A stretch of 64,000 nucleotides of DNA from UBA2357 sp046295975 (GCA_046295975.1 JBKBMG010000005.1:72953-136952), one strand, 5' to 3'; counted from the first letter of the stretch, positions 25,760 to 34,992 are shown. Numbers and translations are program-made. Notes: a model not told the origin generated them from the sequence alone.

Positions 25760-27157
25760 ATGAGTACTGGTACGATCGTTCAGTGTATCGGCGCCGTGGT
25801 GGACATCCAGTTCCCGCGCGAGTCGATGCCGAAAGTGTATAGCGCCCTGACGCTTCAGGATGTGGGTAGCTCGTTCGCGGAAGAAGGTCTGACCTTCGAG
25901 GTGCAGCAACAGCTTGGCGACGGCGTGGTGCGTACCATTGCACTGGGCTCGACCGACGGTCTGCGCCGCGGAATGCCGGTAGCCGACACTGGCGCGCCGA
26001 TTTCGGTGCCGGTCGGTCACGGCACCCTCGGCCGCATCATGGACGTGCTGGGTCGCCCGATTGACGAAGCCGGCCCGATCGAAACCGACGAACTGCGCGC
26101 CATCCATCAGAAGGCGCCGAAGTTCGACGAGCTGTCCCCCTCGGTGGAACTGCTCGAGACCGGTATCAAGGTGATCGATCTGATCTGCCCGTTCGCCAAG
26201 GGCGGCAAGGTCGGCCTGTTCGGCGGTGCCGGTGTGGGCAAGACCGTGAACATGATGGAGTTGATCAACAACATCGCCAAGCAGCACTCGGGCTTGTCGG
26301 TGTTCGCGGGCGTGGGTGAGCGTACTCGTGAGGGTAACGACTTCTACCACGAGATGAAGGACTCCAACGTGCTCGACAAGGTGGCGATGGTGTTCGGTCA
26401 GATGAACGAACCCCCGGGCAACCGTCTGCGCGTGGCGCTGACCGGCCTGACCATGGCCGAGCGCTTCCGCGACGAAGGCCGCGACATCCTGTTCTTCGTG
26501 GACAACATCTACCGCTACACGCTGGCCGGTACCGAAGTGTCGGCGCTGCTGGGCCGGATGCCGTCCGCCGTGGGTTACCAGCCGACGCTGGCCGAAGAAA
26601 TGGGCCGCCTGCAGGAGCGCATCACCTCCACCAAGGTGGGCTCGATCACCTCCATCCAGGCTGTGTACGTGCCCGCGGATGACTTGACCGACCCGTCGCC
26701 GGCCACCACCTTCCTCCACCTTGACTCCACGGTTGTGTTGTCGCGTGACATCGCCGCACTGGGTATTTACCCGGCGGTCGATCCGCTCGACTCCACCAGC
26801 CGCCAGCTCGATCCGCTGGTGGTGGGCGAGGAGCACTACAACGTGGCGCGCGCGGTGCAGCAGACCCTGCAGAAGTACAAGGAGCTGCGCGACATCATCG
26901 CGATTCTGGGTATGGACGAACTGTCCCCCGAGGACAAGCTGGCCGTTGCGCGCGCGCGCAAGATCCAGCGCTTCCTGTCCCAGCCGTTCCACGTGGCCGA
27001 GGTGTTCACCGGCTCGCCGGGCAAGTACGTTTCGCTCAAGGACACGATCTCCGGCTTCAAGATGATCGTGAACGGTGAGTGCGACCACATGCCCGAGCAG
27101 GCGTTCTACATGGTCGGCGGCATCGAAGAAGCGATGGAGAAGGCGAAGAAGCTGTAA
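25760..27157 (+). CDS. atpD: F1Fo ATP synthase subunit beta
   Basis: Catalytic subunit of F1. 465 residues. Walker A is GGAGVGKTVNMMELI, the catalytic glutamate lies in GVGERTREGNDFY, Walker B in DILFFVDNIYRYT, and the DELSEED-region lever is read here as MDELSPEDKLAVARARKI (Pro replaces one Glu, a variant seen in other beta subunits). AAGGAAAAACG precedes the ATG. Confidence 0.99.
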   Translation: MSTGTIVQCIGAVVDIQFPRESMPKVYSALTLQDVGSSFAEEGLTFEVQQQLGDGVVRTIALGSTDGLRRGMPVADTGAPISVPVGHGTLGRIMDVLGRPIDEAGPIETDELRAIHQKAPKFDELSPSVELLETGIKVIDLICPFAKGGKVGLFGGAGVGKTVNMMELINNIAKQHSGLSVFAGVGERTREGNDFYHEMKDSNVLDKVAMVFGQMNEPPGNRLRVALTGLTMAERFRDEGRDILFFVDNIYRYTLAGTEVSALLGRMPSAVGYQPTLAEEMGRLQERITSTKVGSITSIQAVYVPADDLTDPSPATTFLHLDSTVVLSRDIAALGIYPAVDPLDSTSRQLDPLVVGEEHYNVARAVQQTLQKYKELRDIIAILGMDELSPEDKLAVARARKIQRFLSQPFHVAEVFTGSPGKYVSLKDTISGFKMIVNGECDHMPEQAFYMVGGIEEAMEKAKKL

Positions 27158-27222
27158 GCCGCTTCGCATGAACCCAGGCCGCGCACCACAGGCACGGTGC
27201 GCGGCGGCTCAAAGGACACAGT

Positions 27223-27648
27223 ATGGCAATGACAGTACATGTAGACGTCGTCAGCGCGGAGGAGCAGATTTTTTCCGGACTGGCGGAGTTCGTCGCGTTG
27301 CCGGGCGAAAGTGGCGAGCTGGGGATTTTGCCCGGCCACATGCCGTTGATGACCCGTATCAAGCCGGGTGCGGTGCGTCTCAAGTTGCCGAATCAGGTGG
27401 ACGAGGAGTTGGTATTCGTCGCTGGTGGCATTCTGGAGGTGCAACCGGGTTTGGTGACGGTGCTCGCCGATACCGCCATCCGCGGCAGCGACCTCGACGA
27501 AGCGAAGGCGCTGGAAGCCAAGCGCGCCGCCGAGGAAGCGCTGCAGAACCAGTCGGCGCAGATCGATTACGCCAAGGCCCAGGCCGAGTTGGCTGAAGCG
27601 ATCGCGCAGATTGCGGCAATCAACAAGTTGCGCAAGCGTAGCCACTGA
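27223..27648 (+). CDS. atpC: F1Fo ATP synthase subunit epsilon
   Basis: Rotor subunit that couples the gamma shaft to the c-ring and inhibits ATP hydrolysis. 141 residues: an N-terminal beta-sandwich (VHVDVVSAEEQIFSGLAEF; LGILPGHMPLMTRIKPG) and a C-terminal helical hairpin rich in Ala/Glu. Last gene of the operon; a strong terminator follows 38 bp after the stop. Confidence 0.97.
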   Translation: MAMTVHVDVVSAEEQIFSGLAEFVALPGESGELGILPGHMPLMTRIKPGAVRLKLPNQVDEELVFVAGGILEVQPGLVTVLADTAIRGSDLDEAKALEAKRAAEEALQNQSAQIDYAKAQAELAEAIAQIAAINKLRKRSH

Positions 27649-27685
27649 TACGCGGGCGAACGCCCGAAAGGGCAGTGGAGTCGTG

Positions 27686-27713
27686 AAAAAGCAGCCTTAG
27701 GCTGCTTTTTTTT
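27686..27713 (+). terminator. Rho-independent terminator of the atp operon
   Basis: A perfect 11-bp stem (AAAAAGCAGCC pairing with GGCTGCTTTTT, loop TTA) runs into a total of eight T. Because the stem is flanked by A and T runs it can also stop transcription from the convergent minus-strand gene. Confidence 0.93.
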
Positions 27714-27820
27714 GTCCGTCCATCTTCCGGTCGGGTCAAAGCGTCAGGCACGTCGGCGCGCTGGGGGGCTGGCGATGGAACGGGCCAGCGGGGAATGCAG
27801 GGAAGGGCGGGGTACGGCGC

Positions 27821-28435
27821 TCAGGCTGTTGGTGCGCCGCGCCGACGTTCTAGCCGGCCAATCCGTTTTTCCAGACGGGCGAGATCGTCCCGCAAAGTAT
27901 TCAGTTCGACGTTCATGGGAGTGAGGGCGGCCGGCCGGACCAGCATCGCCGCCTCTTCGGTGAGATACTCGCCCAGGTTCGCCGTGACCGACTCGAGCGC
28001 TCTCAGGTTGCCCCGGTGGAGCCGTGTGGCGCCGCTGACCAGGCGGTGAGCGGCGATGTCGCCGACCACCCGGGACAGGTCTTCCTCTGCGTCCCAGCGC
28101 AGATTGCGGAACACGAAACCCAGTGCTTCGGCGAGGTCCGCGTCGCCGTCCAGACGGATCGCACCGCCTGTCTTGTCCAGGCCCTCACCCAGCAGGCTCG
28201 GGAGGCGGTCGAATGCGACCACGAGGGTGACGTCGGGCGCGGCGCGCTCGTCCTCGTCTCCGCTGCGTTCGATCAAGGCATGACCATCGGCGGCGAGCGC
28301 GAAGCCGATCGCCAACGGGCCGGAGACCAGCCGGACGTGCCGCCCGGCGTAGGGGGACAGACGTTGCTGGGCCCACGGGGCCTGATCGATCAGGTGGTTG
28401 AACGCGGTGACGAAGGCGTGTTCGAACAGACGCAT
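27821..28435 (-). CDS. ubiJ: Ubiquinone biosynthesis accessory factor UbiJ (SCP2 domain)
   Basis: Lipid-binding accessory protein of the soluble ubiquinone biosynthesis complex. The 204-residue product begins MRLFEHAFVTAFNHLI, has an N-terminal SCP2-like lipid-binding domain (GFALAADGHALIERS; VVAFDRLPSLL) and a C-terminal coiled coil (NTLRDDLARLEKRIGRLERR), the UbiJ arrangement. I start at 28435; the frame upstream is Arg-rich and not protein-like. ubiE lies 1.4 kb upstream on the same strand, separated by a Tim44-like gene and a terminator. ubiB, often next to ubiJ, is absent here. Confidence 0.85.
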   Translation of the reverse strand: MRLFEHAFVTAFNHLIDQAPWAQQRLSPYAGRHVRLVSGPLAIGFALAADGHALIERSGDEDERAAPDVTLVVAFDRLPSLLGEGLDKTGGAIRLDGDADLAEALGFVFRNLRWDAEEDLSRVVGDIAAHRLVSGATRLHRGNLRALESVTANLGEYLTEEAAMLVRPAALTPMNVELNTLRDDLARLEKRIGRLERRRGAPTA

Positions 28436-28573
28436 GGCAGGATGTTCCGGATGCTGGTTGGGGCTGCGGCAATGGCGCCAGGGTAGCCGAAGTACGCGCC
28501 AATGCAAGTGCCAGGGAAACGCATGGCGTCGGGCTGCAGAAGCGGCATCCGATCGACACCGCCGGCCGGCACG

Positions 28574-28596
28574 AAAAACCCGGCGCATGGCCGGGT
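28574..28596 (-). terminator. Rho-independent terminator between the Tim44-like gene and ubiJ
   Basis: On the minus strand ACCCGGC and GCCGGGT form a 7-bp stem around a 5-base loop and are followed by five T. It lies in the 317-bp gap (28436-28752), which otherwise holds no gene I can see, and shows that ubiJ has its own promoter. Confidence 0.85.
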
Positions 28597-28752
28597 CGGA
28601 GGGTGGCTGTTCACGCCGCTGCGAACTTCACGTGCAGCGACGGACACGAGGATTCCATGACCGTGCTGCTAGGGCGCCAGCGGTGCGTGCCGGTCGTGGC
28701 GCAGCTGTTTGCCCGGCGGGGCCCGCTATTGCTGCCACGTCCGTCCGGGCGC

Positions 28753-29649
28753 TCAGGCGATTTGCTGGATGCCGGCGATGACCCAGCCGCGGTTGCCGTC
28801 CTTGTTCTTGGTGAGGTGCCAGATTTCGTCGAAGGCCACCGGTGCGGCGTCGGCTTCCTCGCGCAACAGGCCGTTGAAGCGTACGCTGACGATGTAGCGC
28901 TGGGCCTCTTCCGCGACCTCGACAACTTCGGCGTTGAGCTCGACCACATCGGTGCGCTGTTGCTGCTGACCGCGCTCCGCCATCTGCATGCGGATCTCGG
29001 CAAACACTTCCGGTGTGGTGTATTCGCCGATGTCGTCCAGATTGCCGGTATCGTGTGCGGCCTGCAGGCGAATGAACTGTACCTTGGCCTGGCGCGCGAA
29101 ACCCTCGGCATCGAAGTCGGCCGGCAGGGTGCTGGCGTTGGTGTCGGACGCGTGGACGGGTGCCGGCGCGGCAGACGACGAGCCAGCTGCTGCGGAGAAG
29201 GGTTGTTGGGCGCCCATCCCGGGGGCGGCATGGGCGCCCTGTGCGGCGAACTGCATCGGACGTGCGCTTTGGGCGGCGCCGGCAGCACGACGGGTGAACA
29301 TGCGGAACAGCATGAAGGCGGCGAAGGCGAGCAGCGCGATCAGCAGCAGGGAACCGAGTTCCTCACCCAGGCCGAGGTGCGAGAACAGCGCGGCCAAGCC
29401 GAGGCCGGCGGCGAGCCCGGCGATCGGTCCCATCCACGAACGGCCACCTGCGGCGGCCGGTTGCTGGCCCTGGGCGGGGCGATTGAGATTCTGTTGCGGT
29501 GCGGCAGCAGGCTGGCGCGGTGCCGGTGGGGTGGCCTGACGCTGCATGCCGAAGCTGCTGCCACCGCCGAGACGGCGGGCGTCGGCTTCTGGGATGACGC
29601 CGGCGAAGGCGAAGATCGCGACGAACATGGCGATGAAATACTGCTTCAT
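28753..29649 (-). CDS. Tim44-like domain protein
   Basis: Exported or membrane-tethered protein with a C-terminal Tim44-like (mba1-fold) domain; function unknown in bacteria. The 298-residue product starts at MKQYFIAMFVAIFAFAG with a signal peptide ending near ADA. A Gln/Pro-rich low-complexity stretch follows (about 30-70), then two hydrophobic segments (GPIAGLAAGLGLAALFSHL; LGSLLLIALLAFAAFMLFRM). The Tim44-like domain (about 170-298) includes FARQAKVQFIRLQAAHDTGN and ends DEIWHLTKNKDGNRGWVIAGI. Betaproteobacteria often carry this gene between ubiE and ubiJ, as here. Confidence 0.88.
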   Translation of the reverse strand: MKQYFIAMFVAIFAFAGVIPEADARRLGGGSSFGMQRQATPPAPRQPAAAPQQNLNRPAQGQQPAAAGGRSWMGPIAGLAAGLGLAALFSHLGLGEELGSLLLIALLAFAAFMLFRMFTRRAAGAAQSARPMQFAAQGAHAAPGMGAQQPFSAAAGSSSAAPAPVHASDTNASTLPADFDAEGFARQAKVQFIRLQAAHDTGNLDDIGEYTTPEVFAEIRMQMAERGQQQQRTDVVELNAEVVEVAEEAQRYIVSVRFNGLLREEADAAPVAFDEIWHLTKNKDGNRGWVIAGIQQIA

Positions 29650-29808
29650 TGAGTGGAGTCTCCTTATGGTTGAGGTGCCGCTGCGAGCAGCTTGCCGCAG
29701 CGGCGCGATAGCGATTTGCATGGATCGGTCGGTCGCTGAAATGCCGCGAACGCCTGGTGCGCGACAAATCCCGTGCCGCGGCCGACGCATCGGAGCGGGG
29801 TATCGGGG

Positions 29809-30546
29809 TCAGTACTTGAACCCGCGATGCAGTGCCACGACGCCACCGGTCATGTTGTGGTAATCGACCTTGTTGAAGCCGACTTGTTCCATCAGTGCCT
29901 TGAGCTCCTCCTGGCCGGGGTGCATGCGGATGGATTCGGCCAGATAGCGGTAGCTGTCGGCGTCGTTCGCGACCCGCTGACCCATCCAGGGCAGAATCTT
30001 GAAGGAGTAGAAATCGTAGGCAGGTGCGAGCGGCTTCCACACCTTGGAGAATTCCAGCACCAGCAATCGTCCGCCAGGACGCAGCACGCGCAGCATCTCT
30101 GCCAGGGCGACGTCCTTGTGGGTCATGTTGCGCAGCCCGAAGGCAACGGTGACGCAGTCGAACCAGTTGGAGGGGAAGGGCAGGCGCTCGGCGTCGCACT
30201 GGGCCACGGGCAGGTCGAAGCCGCGGTCCAGCACCCGGTCGCGGCCGCGCGCAAGCATCGGATGATTGATGTCGGTGAGCCAGACCTGCCCTTGGGCGCC
30301 GACGCGACGCGCGAAGGCGAGCGAGAGGTCGGCGGTGCCGCCGGCCACGTCGAGCACGCGGCTGCCTTCGCGTACCCCAGAGAGCTGGATGGCAAAGGCT
30401 TTCCACAGTCGGTGCAGCCCCATGGACATCAAGTCGTTCATGATGTCGTAGCGGTCGGCCACCGAGGAGAAGACCTGCCGCACGCGGCGTTGCTTTTCGT
30501 GCTCGGGTACGCTCTGGAAGCCGAAATGGGTTTGTTTGTCGTCCAT
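29809..30546 (-). CDS. ubiE: Ubiquinone/menaquinone C-methyltransferase UbiE
   Basis: SAM-dependent C-methyltransferase in ubiquinone (and menaquinone) synthesis. From the ATG at 30546 the product has 245 residues. It shows VRQVFSSVADRYDIMNDLMS, the SAM loop VLDVAGGTADLSLAF, the UbiE signature AFGLRNMTHKDVALAEMLRV and LVLEFSKV, and ends MTGGVVALHRGFKY. Its start lies 2 bp after the DUF971 gene, so the two are probably co-transcribed. Confidence 0.97.
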   Translation of the reverse strand: MDDKQTHFGFQSVPEHEKQRRVRQVFSSVADRYDIMNDLMSMGLHRLWKAFAIQLSGVREGSRVLDVAGGTADLSLAFARRVGAQGQVWLTDINHPMLARGRDRVLDRGFDLPVAQCDAERLPFPSNWFDCVTVAFGLRNMTHKDVALAEMLRVLRPGGRLLVLEFSKVWKPLAPAYDFYSFKILPWMGQRVANDADSYRYLAESIRMHPGQEELKALMEQVGFNKVDYHNMTGGVVALHRGFKY

Positions 30547-30548
30547 GA

Positions 30549-30974
30549 TCAGTGTCGGTGGCTGGCGCATCCGCCCGTGGGCTGCGGTGGCGGGGCGAGC
30601 GCGGGGTCGCGGCTGGCGCCCGCCGCTTCGAGTTGCTGGAGGTAGTCCCGCCACAGGGCTTCCTGGCGCTCGCCGAGCATGTAGAGGTAGTCCCACGAGT
30701 AAAGCCCGCTGTCGTGACCGTCGGAAAAGGTAGGCTTGACCGCGTAATTGCCCACCGGCTCCAGCCCAAGCATATCGACGTCGCGCTTGCCGACCTGCAG
30801 GACTTCCTGCCCCGGGCCGTGGCCGCGCACTTCTGCGGAGGGGGAGTACACCCGCAGGAATTCGAACGGCAGGGAGAACGTCCGGCCGTTGTTGAACACG
30901 ATTTCGAGCACGCGCGACTTGCGGTGCAAGGTGATGCCCGTCGGTACGGGCGTGGTGCTGTCCAAACCTGCCAT
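30549..30974 (-). CDS. DUF971 family protein (gamma-butyrobetaine hydroxylase-like N-terminal domain)
   Basis: Small cytoplasmic protein of 141 residues in the DUF971 family, found fused to gamma-butyrobetaine hydroxylases in eukaryotes and alone in bacteria, where some members have been tied to iron-sulfur or metal handling. Visible features are LHRKSRVLEIVFNNG, LPFEFLRVYSPSAEV, VGNYAVKPTFSDGHDSGLYSW and YLYMLG. The position just upstream of ubiE is conserved in related genomes as far as I recall. The molecular role is unknown. Confidence 0.88.
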   Translation of the reverse strand: MAGLDSTTPVPTGITLHRKSRVLEIVFNNGRTFSLPFEFLRVYSPSAEVRGHGPGQEVLQVGKRDVDMLGLEPVGNYAVKPTFSDGHDSGLYSWDYLYMLGERQEALWRDYLQQLEAAGASRDPALAPPPQPTGGCASHRH

Positions 30975-31106
30975 GATGATGTGGTCCGTCGAGGTGGGTC
31001 GTGGCGCATGCGCGGCGGCCGCCAGGGACGCCGCGCTACGCCCGCAATGATACCTGCTTTCCGGACCCCTCCGGAGCGGTGCTGGCGAACGTTTCAAGCC
31101 GATGAC

Positions 31107-31140
31107 CTGTCATCAAAACGTCAAACAGCTGCAATACACT
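31107..31140 (+). promoter_or_regulatory. Pho box and -10 element of the phoBR promoter
   Basis: CTGTCAT (31107-31113), four bases, then ACGTCAA (31118-31124) give two PhoB half-sites in an 11-bp period. A -10-like TACACT follows at 31135-31140, ten bases after the box, the classic spacing in which the Pho box replaces the -35 element. It implies autoactivation of phoB under phosphate limitation. Confidence 0.8.
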
Positions 31141-31166
31141 GCGGGCTTCTGCTAGGGAGGGTGGTC

Positions 31167-31874
31167 ATGCCAGCCAACATTCTGCTCGTCGAGGACGAGC
31201 CGGCGATCCAGGAGCTCATTGCGGTGAATCTGACCCGTGCGGGTCATCATGTGGTGCGGGTGTCGGACGCCGAGACGGCGCAGCGGGTGGTGAAGGAGGC
31301 CTTGCCGGATCTGGTCCTCCTCGACTGGATGCTGCCGGGCGTGCCCGGCATCGAGCTGGCGCGCCGCCTGCGTGCCGACGAGCGTACCCGCGCAATTCCC
31401 ATCATCATGCTCACGGCGCGCGGTGAGGAGCAGGACAAGGTCTCGGGCCTGGAGTCGGGCGCCGATGACTACATCACCAAGCCGTTCAGCCCGCGCGAAC
31501 TGGTGGCGCGGATCAAGGCGGTGTTGCGGCGTCGTGCACCGCAGACGACCGAGGATCCGGTCGCCCTGGGCGGGCTGTGCCTGGACCCCGCCACCCACCG
31601 GGTCAACGCCGGTGACCAGGCGCTCAATCTCGGTCCCACCGAGTTCCGTCTGCTGCACTTCCTGATGACCCATCCGGAACGCGTGCATTCGCGCACGCAG
31701 TTGCTCGACCAGGTGTGGGGCGACCATGTGTTCGTCGAGGAACGTACGGTCGACGTACACATCCGGCGCCTACGCGCGGCCCTGGAGGCAAGCGGACACC
31801 ATCGTCTGGTGCAGACGGTGCGCGGTAGTGGCTATCGCTTTTCGGTACAGGTGGACGAGACCAGCGTCCAGTAG
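31167..31874 (+). CDS. phoB: Phosphate regulon response regulator PhoB
   Basis: OmpR-family response regulator that activates phosphate-starvation genes. The 235-residue product has a receiver domain with acidic pocket Glu9/Asp10, phosphoacceptor Asp53 (LLDWMLPG), Thr in MLTARGEEQDK, and Lys in DDYITKPFSPRELVARI. A winged-helix DNA-binding domain follows, with SRTQLLDQVWGDHVFVEERT and the end VRGSGYRFS. A strong GGGAGGG ribosome-binding site precedes the ATG, and a Pho box lies 43 bp upstream. phoR follows 138 bp downstream. Confidence 0.96.
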   Translation: MPANILLVEDEPAIQELIAVNLTRAGHHVVRVSDAETAQRVVKEALPDLVLLDWMLPGVPGIELARRLRADERTRAIPIIMLTARGEEQDKVSGLESGADDYITKPFSPRELVARIKAVLRRRAPQTTEDPVALGGLCLDPATHRVNAGDQALNLGPTEFRLLHFLMTHPERVHSRTQLLDQVWGDHVFVEERTVDVHIRRLRAALEASGHHRLVQTVRGSGYRFSVQVDETSVQ

Positions 31875-32012
31875 TTAGGGTTACGACCGGGCGTAGCATC
31901 GCCGTCGTTCCCTGCCTCGCACGCCGCTGATGCGTGAGGGGCTGGCACGGCGTGCCATGTTCGGTGCCATGCCGCCGTCCCTGCGCCCCTTCTTGCGTTC
32001 CTTCCATACACG

Positions 32013-33356
32013 GTGAGCCAGATCAACAATCGCAACGGAACGTCCATTCTGACGGGCACCGCATGGGCCCTGGTGCTGGTGACACTGCTCGCCGTGGTCA
32101 GCGGCTTCATCTCAGGCTCTGACCGGGGCTGGGCGACCATGGTCATCGGTTTGTTCGGACTGCTGGCCTACCACGTCTACAACCTGGTGCGCCTGTCCGA
32201 GTGGGCTACCGGTTTGGAGAAAGAGCCTTCGTTGCCGCACGAGGTATGGTTGTGGCGAACGGTGTTCAACAATCTGAATCGCCGTGCCCGGGAGGCGCGC
32301 GAGCAGCGCGAGCGCCTGTCGGAGGCGCTGGAGCGGTTTCGTGCCGCCAGCCAGGCAATGCCCGACGGGGTCATCTACCTGTCGGAGCATGACGCGATCG
32401 AGTGGTTGAACGAGCGCGCCGAGCAGCATTTCGGGCTGGATCACACACGCGATATCGGCGTCTCGCTGGTGGGGCTGGCGCGCCATGCGGAACTGGCCGA
32501 CTACCTGCGCAATGCCCCGCAGCAGGGGCCATTGTTGCTGCAATCGCCGCGCCGACCGGGTATCCGGCTACTGGTGCAGGTGGTGCCGTTCGGCGACGGC
32601 CAGAAGATGGTGGTGTCGCGCGACGTGACCCAGATCGAGCGCCTGGAAACCATGCGCCAGGACTTCATTGCCAACGTGTCGCACGAGTTGCGCACGCCGC
32701 TCACGGTCGTCGGCGGGTTTCTCGAGACGGTCATGGACGGGCTGGACGACCTCAGTCGCGACGACGTGTTGCGCTATCTGGGCCTGGCGCTCGATCAGTC
32801 CACCCGCATGCGCCGCCTGATCGAGGATTTGCTCGCGCTGTCGGCGCTGGAAACCGGGGCGCCGGCGCCGGCCGAGGAGCAGGTGGATGCGGTGGAGTTG
32901 GTCCGGCAGGTGCATCAGGAAGCGGAACTGCTGTCATCCGGACGCCATGAGATCGCCCTGGAGGTCGATCCGCGCGACCTCGGGATGGTGATTGTGGGGT
33001 GCGAGAAGGAACTGCACTCGGCATTTGCCAACCTCGCCAGCAACGCGGTGCGCTACACCCCGCCAGGCGGGCGGATCAGCGTGGGTTGGCGGCGTGCCCC
33101 GCAGGGCGCGGTGTTCTGGGTCGAGGATAATGGCATTGGTATTGATCCGACCCATATCCCGCGCCTGACCGAACGCTTCTTCCGCGCCGATCGCGGGCGT
33201 TCGCGCGAAACCGGCGGCACCGGGCTGGGGCTGGCCATCGTCAAGCACATCGTGTCGCGCCACCATGCCGAGCTGCGCATCGAGAGCGAGCTCGGCAAGG
33301 GTAGCCGTTTCAGCGTGTTCGTGCCGGCCAACCGGATCAGGTTCCGCTCTCGCTGA
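32013..33356 (+). CDS. phoR: Phosphate regulon sensor histidine kinase PhoR
   Basis: Inner-membrane sensor kinase for PhoB. The 447-residue product starts at GTG, has two membrane helices (about 12-31 and 40-57) with almost no periplasmic loop, the PhoR-type charged linker, a PAS domain (about 107-205), the H box NVSHELRTPLTVVGG (His224), and N, G1 and G2 boxes (ANLASNAVRYTPPGG; VEDNGIGIDP; GGTGLGLAIVKH). The short periplasmic part fits sensing through PstSCAB-PhoU, which are not in the window. Its last 20 bases overlap the end of the convergent gene. Confidence 0.96.
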   Translation: MSQINNRNGTSILTGTAWALVLVTLLAVVSGFISGSDRGWATMVIGLFGLLAYHVYNLVRLSEWATGLEKEPSLPHEVWLWRTVFNNLNRRAREAREQRERLSEALERFRAASQAMPDGVIYLSEHDAIEWLNERAEQHFGLDHTRDIGVSLVGLARHAELADYLRNAPQQGPLLLQSPRRPGIRLLVQVVPFGDGQKMVVSRDVTQIERLETMRQDFIANVSHELRTPLTVVGGFLETVMDGLDDLSRDDVLRYLGLALDQSTRMRRLIEDLLALSALETGAPAPAEEQVDAVELVRQVHQEAELLSSGRHEIALEVDPRDLGMVIVGCEKELHSAFANLASNAVRYTPPGGRISVGWRRAPQGAVFWVEDNGIGIDPTHIPRLTERFFRADRGRSRETGGTGLGLAIVKHIVSRHHAELRIESELGKGSRFSVFVPANRIRFRSR

Positions 33357-34950
33357 CCACCTCGTAGGCGACTTGATCGAAGTTGGCGCCGCGCAGCAGC
33401 AACTGCGTGAGGCGGAACTGGCGGGGCTTGCCGTCGTGCACCTCGATGACCCGATGTGGCTGATACCAGGCGCCGGGTAGCACCACCGATGGCGGACGCT
33501 TGAGCGCTGGCGTTTCGGGCAGCCAGAAGGCTTGCTGGTAGGCGCTGCGCGGCCCCGCATTAAGGCCGATCTGGCGCACGGCGACGACCTTGGGCATGCC
33601 ATTGAGCATTTGCACGCCGATCTCCATCACCCCGTCCTCGCGGTACATCAGCCAACTGATTTGACCCAGTAGAAAGTGGGCGCTGTCGGGCGGGCGGATG
33701 CCCACCAACTGGTGATACTCGATGCGCTCAGCGCGCGGCCGGTGCTGCAGTCGGAAGCCGCCCACCGACTGGTCCAGCATCTCCCAGCGCTCGCAGACGA
33801 AGCCGTGCTTCTCAGCCTCGCGCTGGCGCTGCTGGGCGGAGTCGGCAGCATCAACCTCGGCGGCGCGCTCGCCAAAGGTCAGCAGGGTGATGTCGCTGCG
33901 CAGGCTGCGTGGCGTTGAGCCTCCGATAGGCTGTTCGAACAGCCGGCCGCCCACGTGGAAACCGACCGAAAGCCAGTCGCTGGTGAGTTCCGCACGTCCC
34001 TGACAGCCGCGGCGTGGAAACTTGCGTCCGGCCGAGCCCAGTCCCCAGGGGCGGTACAAGGACAGCAGCAGGCGGGCGCTGGCTTCTACCGGGCAGTCTT
34101 CGCCGAGACCGAGCGCGACCGGACGAACCCCTTGCTTGAACTGGTTGAGGACGGCCTGGATCTGCCCCGCCAGTTTGGCGCCCTCGAAGCGCCGCAGCGC
34201 TGCGCCCTTGGCGAGCACGCCGATCGGCCGCAGGCCGTGGTCCAGGCCGAGATTGAGGCCGTAGGCGGTGGGCTTCACCTCGTCGCCCACTTCGCCCTCG
34301 GCGAGCAGGTCGCAATACGGCGCGAAGCGCTGCGCCCATCGGCATATCCAGCCGAACTCACGACTGCTGCGGCCAAAGGGGTTGCTGAGGTCGACCAGCA
34401 GCACCGCGATGAAGGCTTCGGTGGCGCTTTGTGCATGCCATACCTCGTTGAGCGCATCGGCTACGCGCACACGCGCCACGCCCTGGGCTTCGGCCATGGA
34501 GAAGCTCTCGTGCAGCTCCGCCCAGACCTGCGCGGGCAAGGCCCGGTGGGCGCGGTAGTACTCCAGTGCCGACTGGCCGGCGTAGAACACCCGTCGCTGC
34601 GACAGCAGGGCGCGCTGGTCGTCGAGCGTGCCGGCAGCGGCATCGCGGCGGGTGATCTGGGCGTAGGAGCGGGCCATCAGCCGCCACAGTCCGACGACCC
34701 GCAGCAGCGTCGCATTCCCGGCGCTGTCCGGGGGGAGTGGCTGCAGCGCATAGTGGCGGGCGGTCTCCGCCTGGGCCAGCGCGACCGCCTCGCGGCAGGC
34801 TTCGAGTACTTCCAGATGCTGGTTGGCCGCGGGTGAGGCGTCGGCCAGTGCCTGCAGCATTGTCGTCAGGGTCGCGTGGGTCTCATCGACGTTGACCGGG
34901 TGCAGGTTGTTGATCGCTTCGAGGCACTCGGCAGGGTTTCGATAATCCAT
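33337..34950 (-). CDS. Conserved hypothetical protein with a C-terminal PilZ-like motif
   Basis: I do not recognise a named family for this 537-residue cytoplasmic protein. The first 300 residues look helical (QALADASPAANQHLEVLEAC; YAGQSALEYYRAHRALPAQ). The C-terminal third contains ERWEMLDQSVGGFRLQ, a match to the D/NxSxxG part of PilZ cyclic-di-GMP-binding domains, with Arg residues upstream (QQRQREAEK) that might serve as the RxxxR part. No signal peptide or membrane helix is seen. It overlaps phoR tail-to-tail by 20 bp. A cyclic-di-GMP effector is a reasonable guess, not shown. Confidence 0.6.
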   Translation of the reverse strand: MDYRNPAECLEAINNLHPVNVDETHATLTTMLQALADASPAANQHLEVLEACREAVALAQAETARHYALQPLPPDSAGNATLLRVVGLWRLMARSYAQITRRDAAAGTLDDQRALLSQRRVFYAGQSALEYYRAHRALPAQVWAELHESFSMAEAQGVARVRVADALNEVWHAQSATEAFIAVLLVDLSNPFGRSSREFGWICRWAQRFAPYCDLLAEGEVGDEVKPTAYGLNLGLDHGLRPIGVLAKGAALRRFEGAKLAGQIQAVLNQFKQGVRPVALGLGEDCPVEASARLLLSLYRPWGLGSAGRKFPRRGCQGRAELTSDWLSVGFHVGGRLFEQPIGGSTPRSLRSDITLLTFGERAAEVDAADSAQQRQREAEKHGFVCERWEMLDQSVGGFRLQHRPRAERIEYHQLVGIRPPDSAHFLLGQISWLMYREDGVMEIGVQMLNGMPKVVAVRQIGLNAGPRSAYQQAFWLPETPALKRPPSVVLPGAWYQPHRVIEVHDGKPRQFRLTQLLLRGANFDQVAYEVVSESGT

Positions 34951-34992
34951 GAGGACTCCGGTGGGTTCGCGTCGTTCGGTTGGCCGCTTGCG

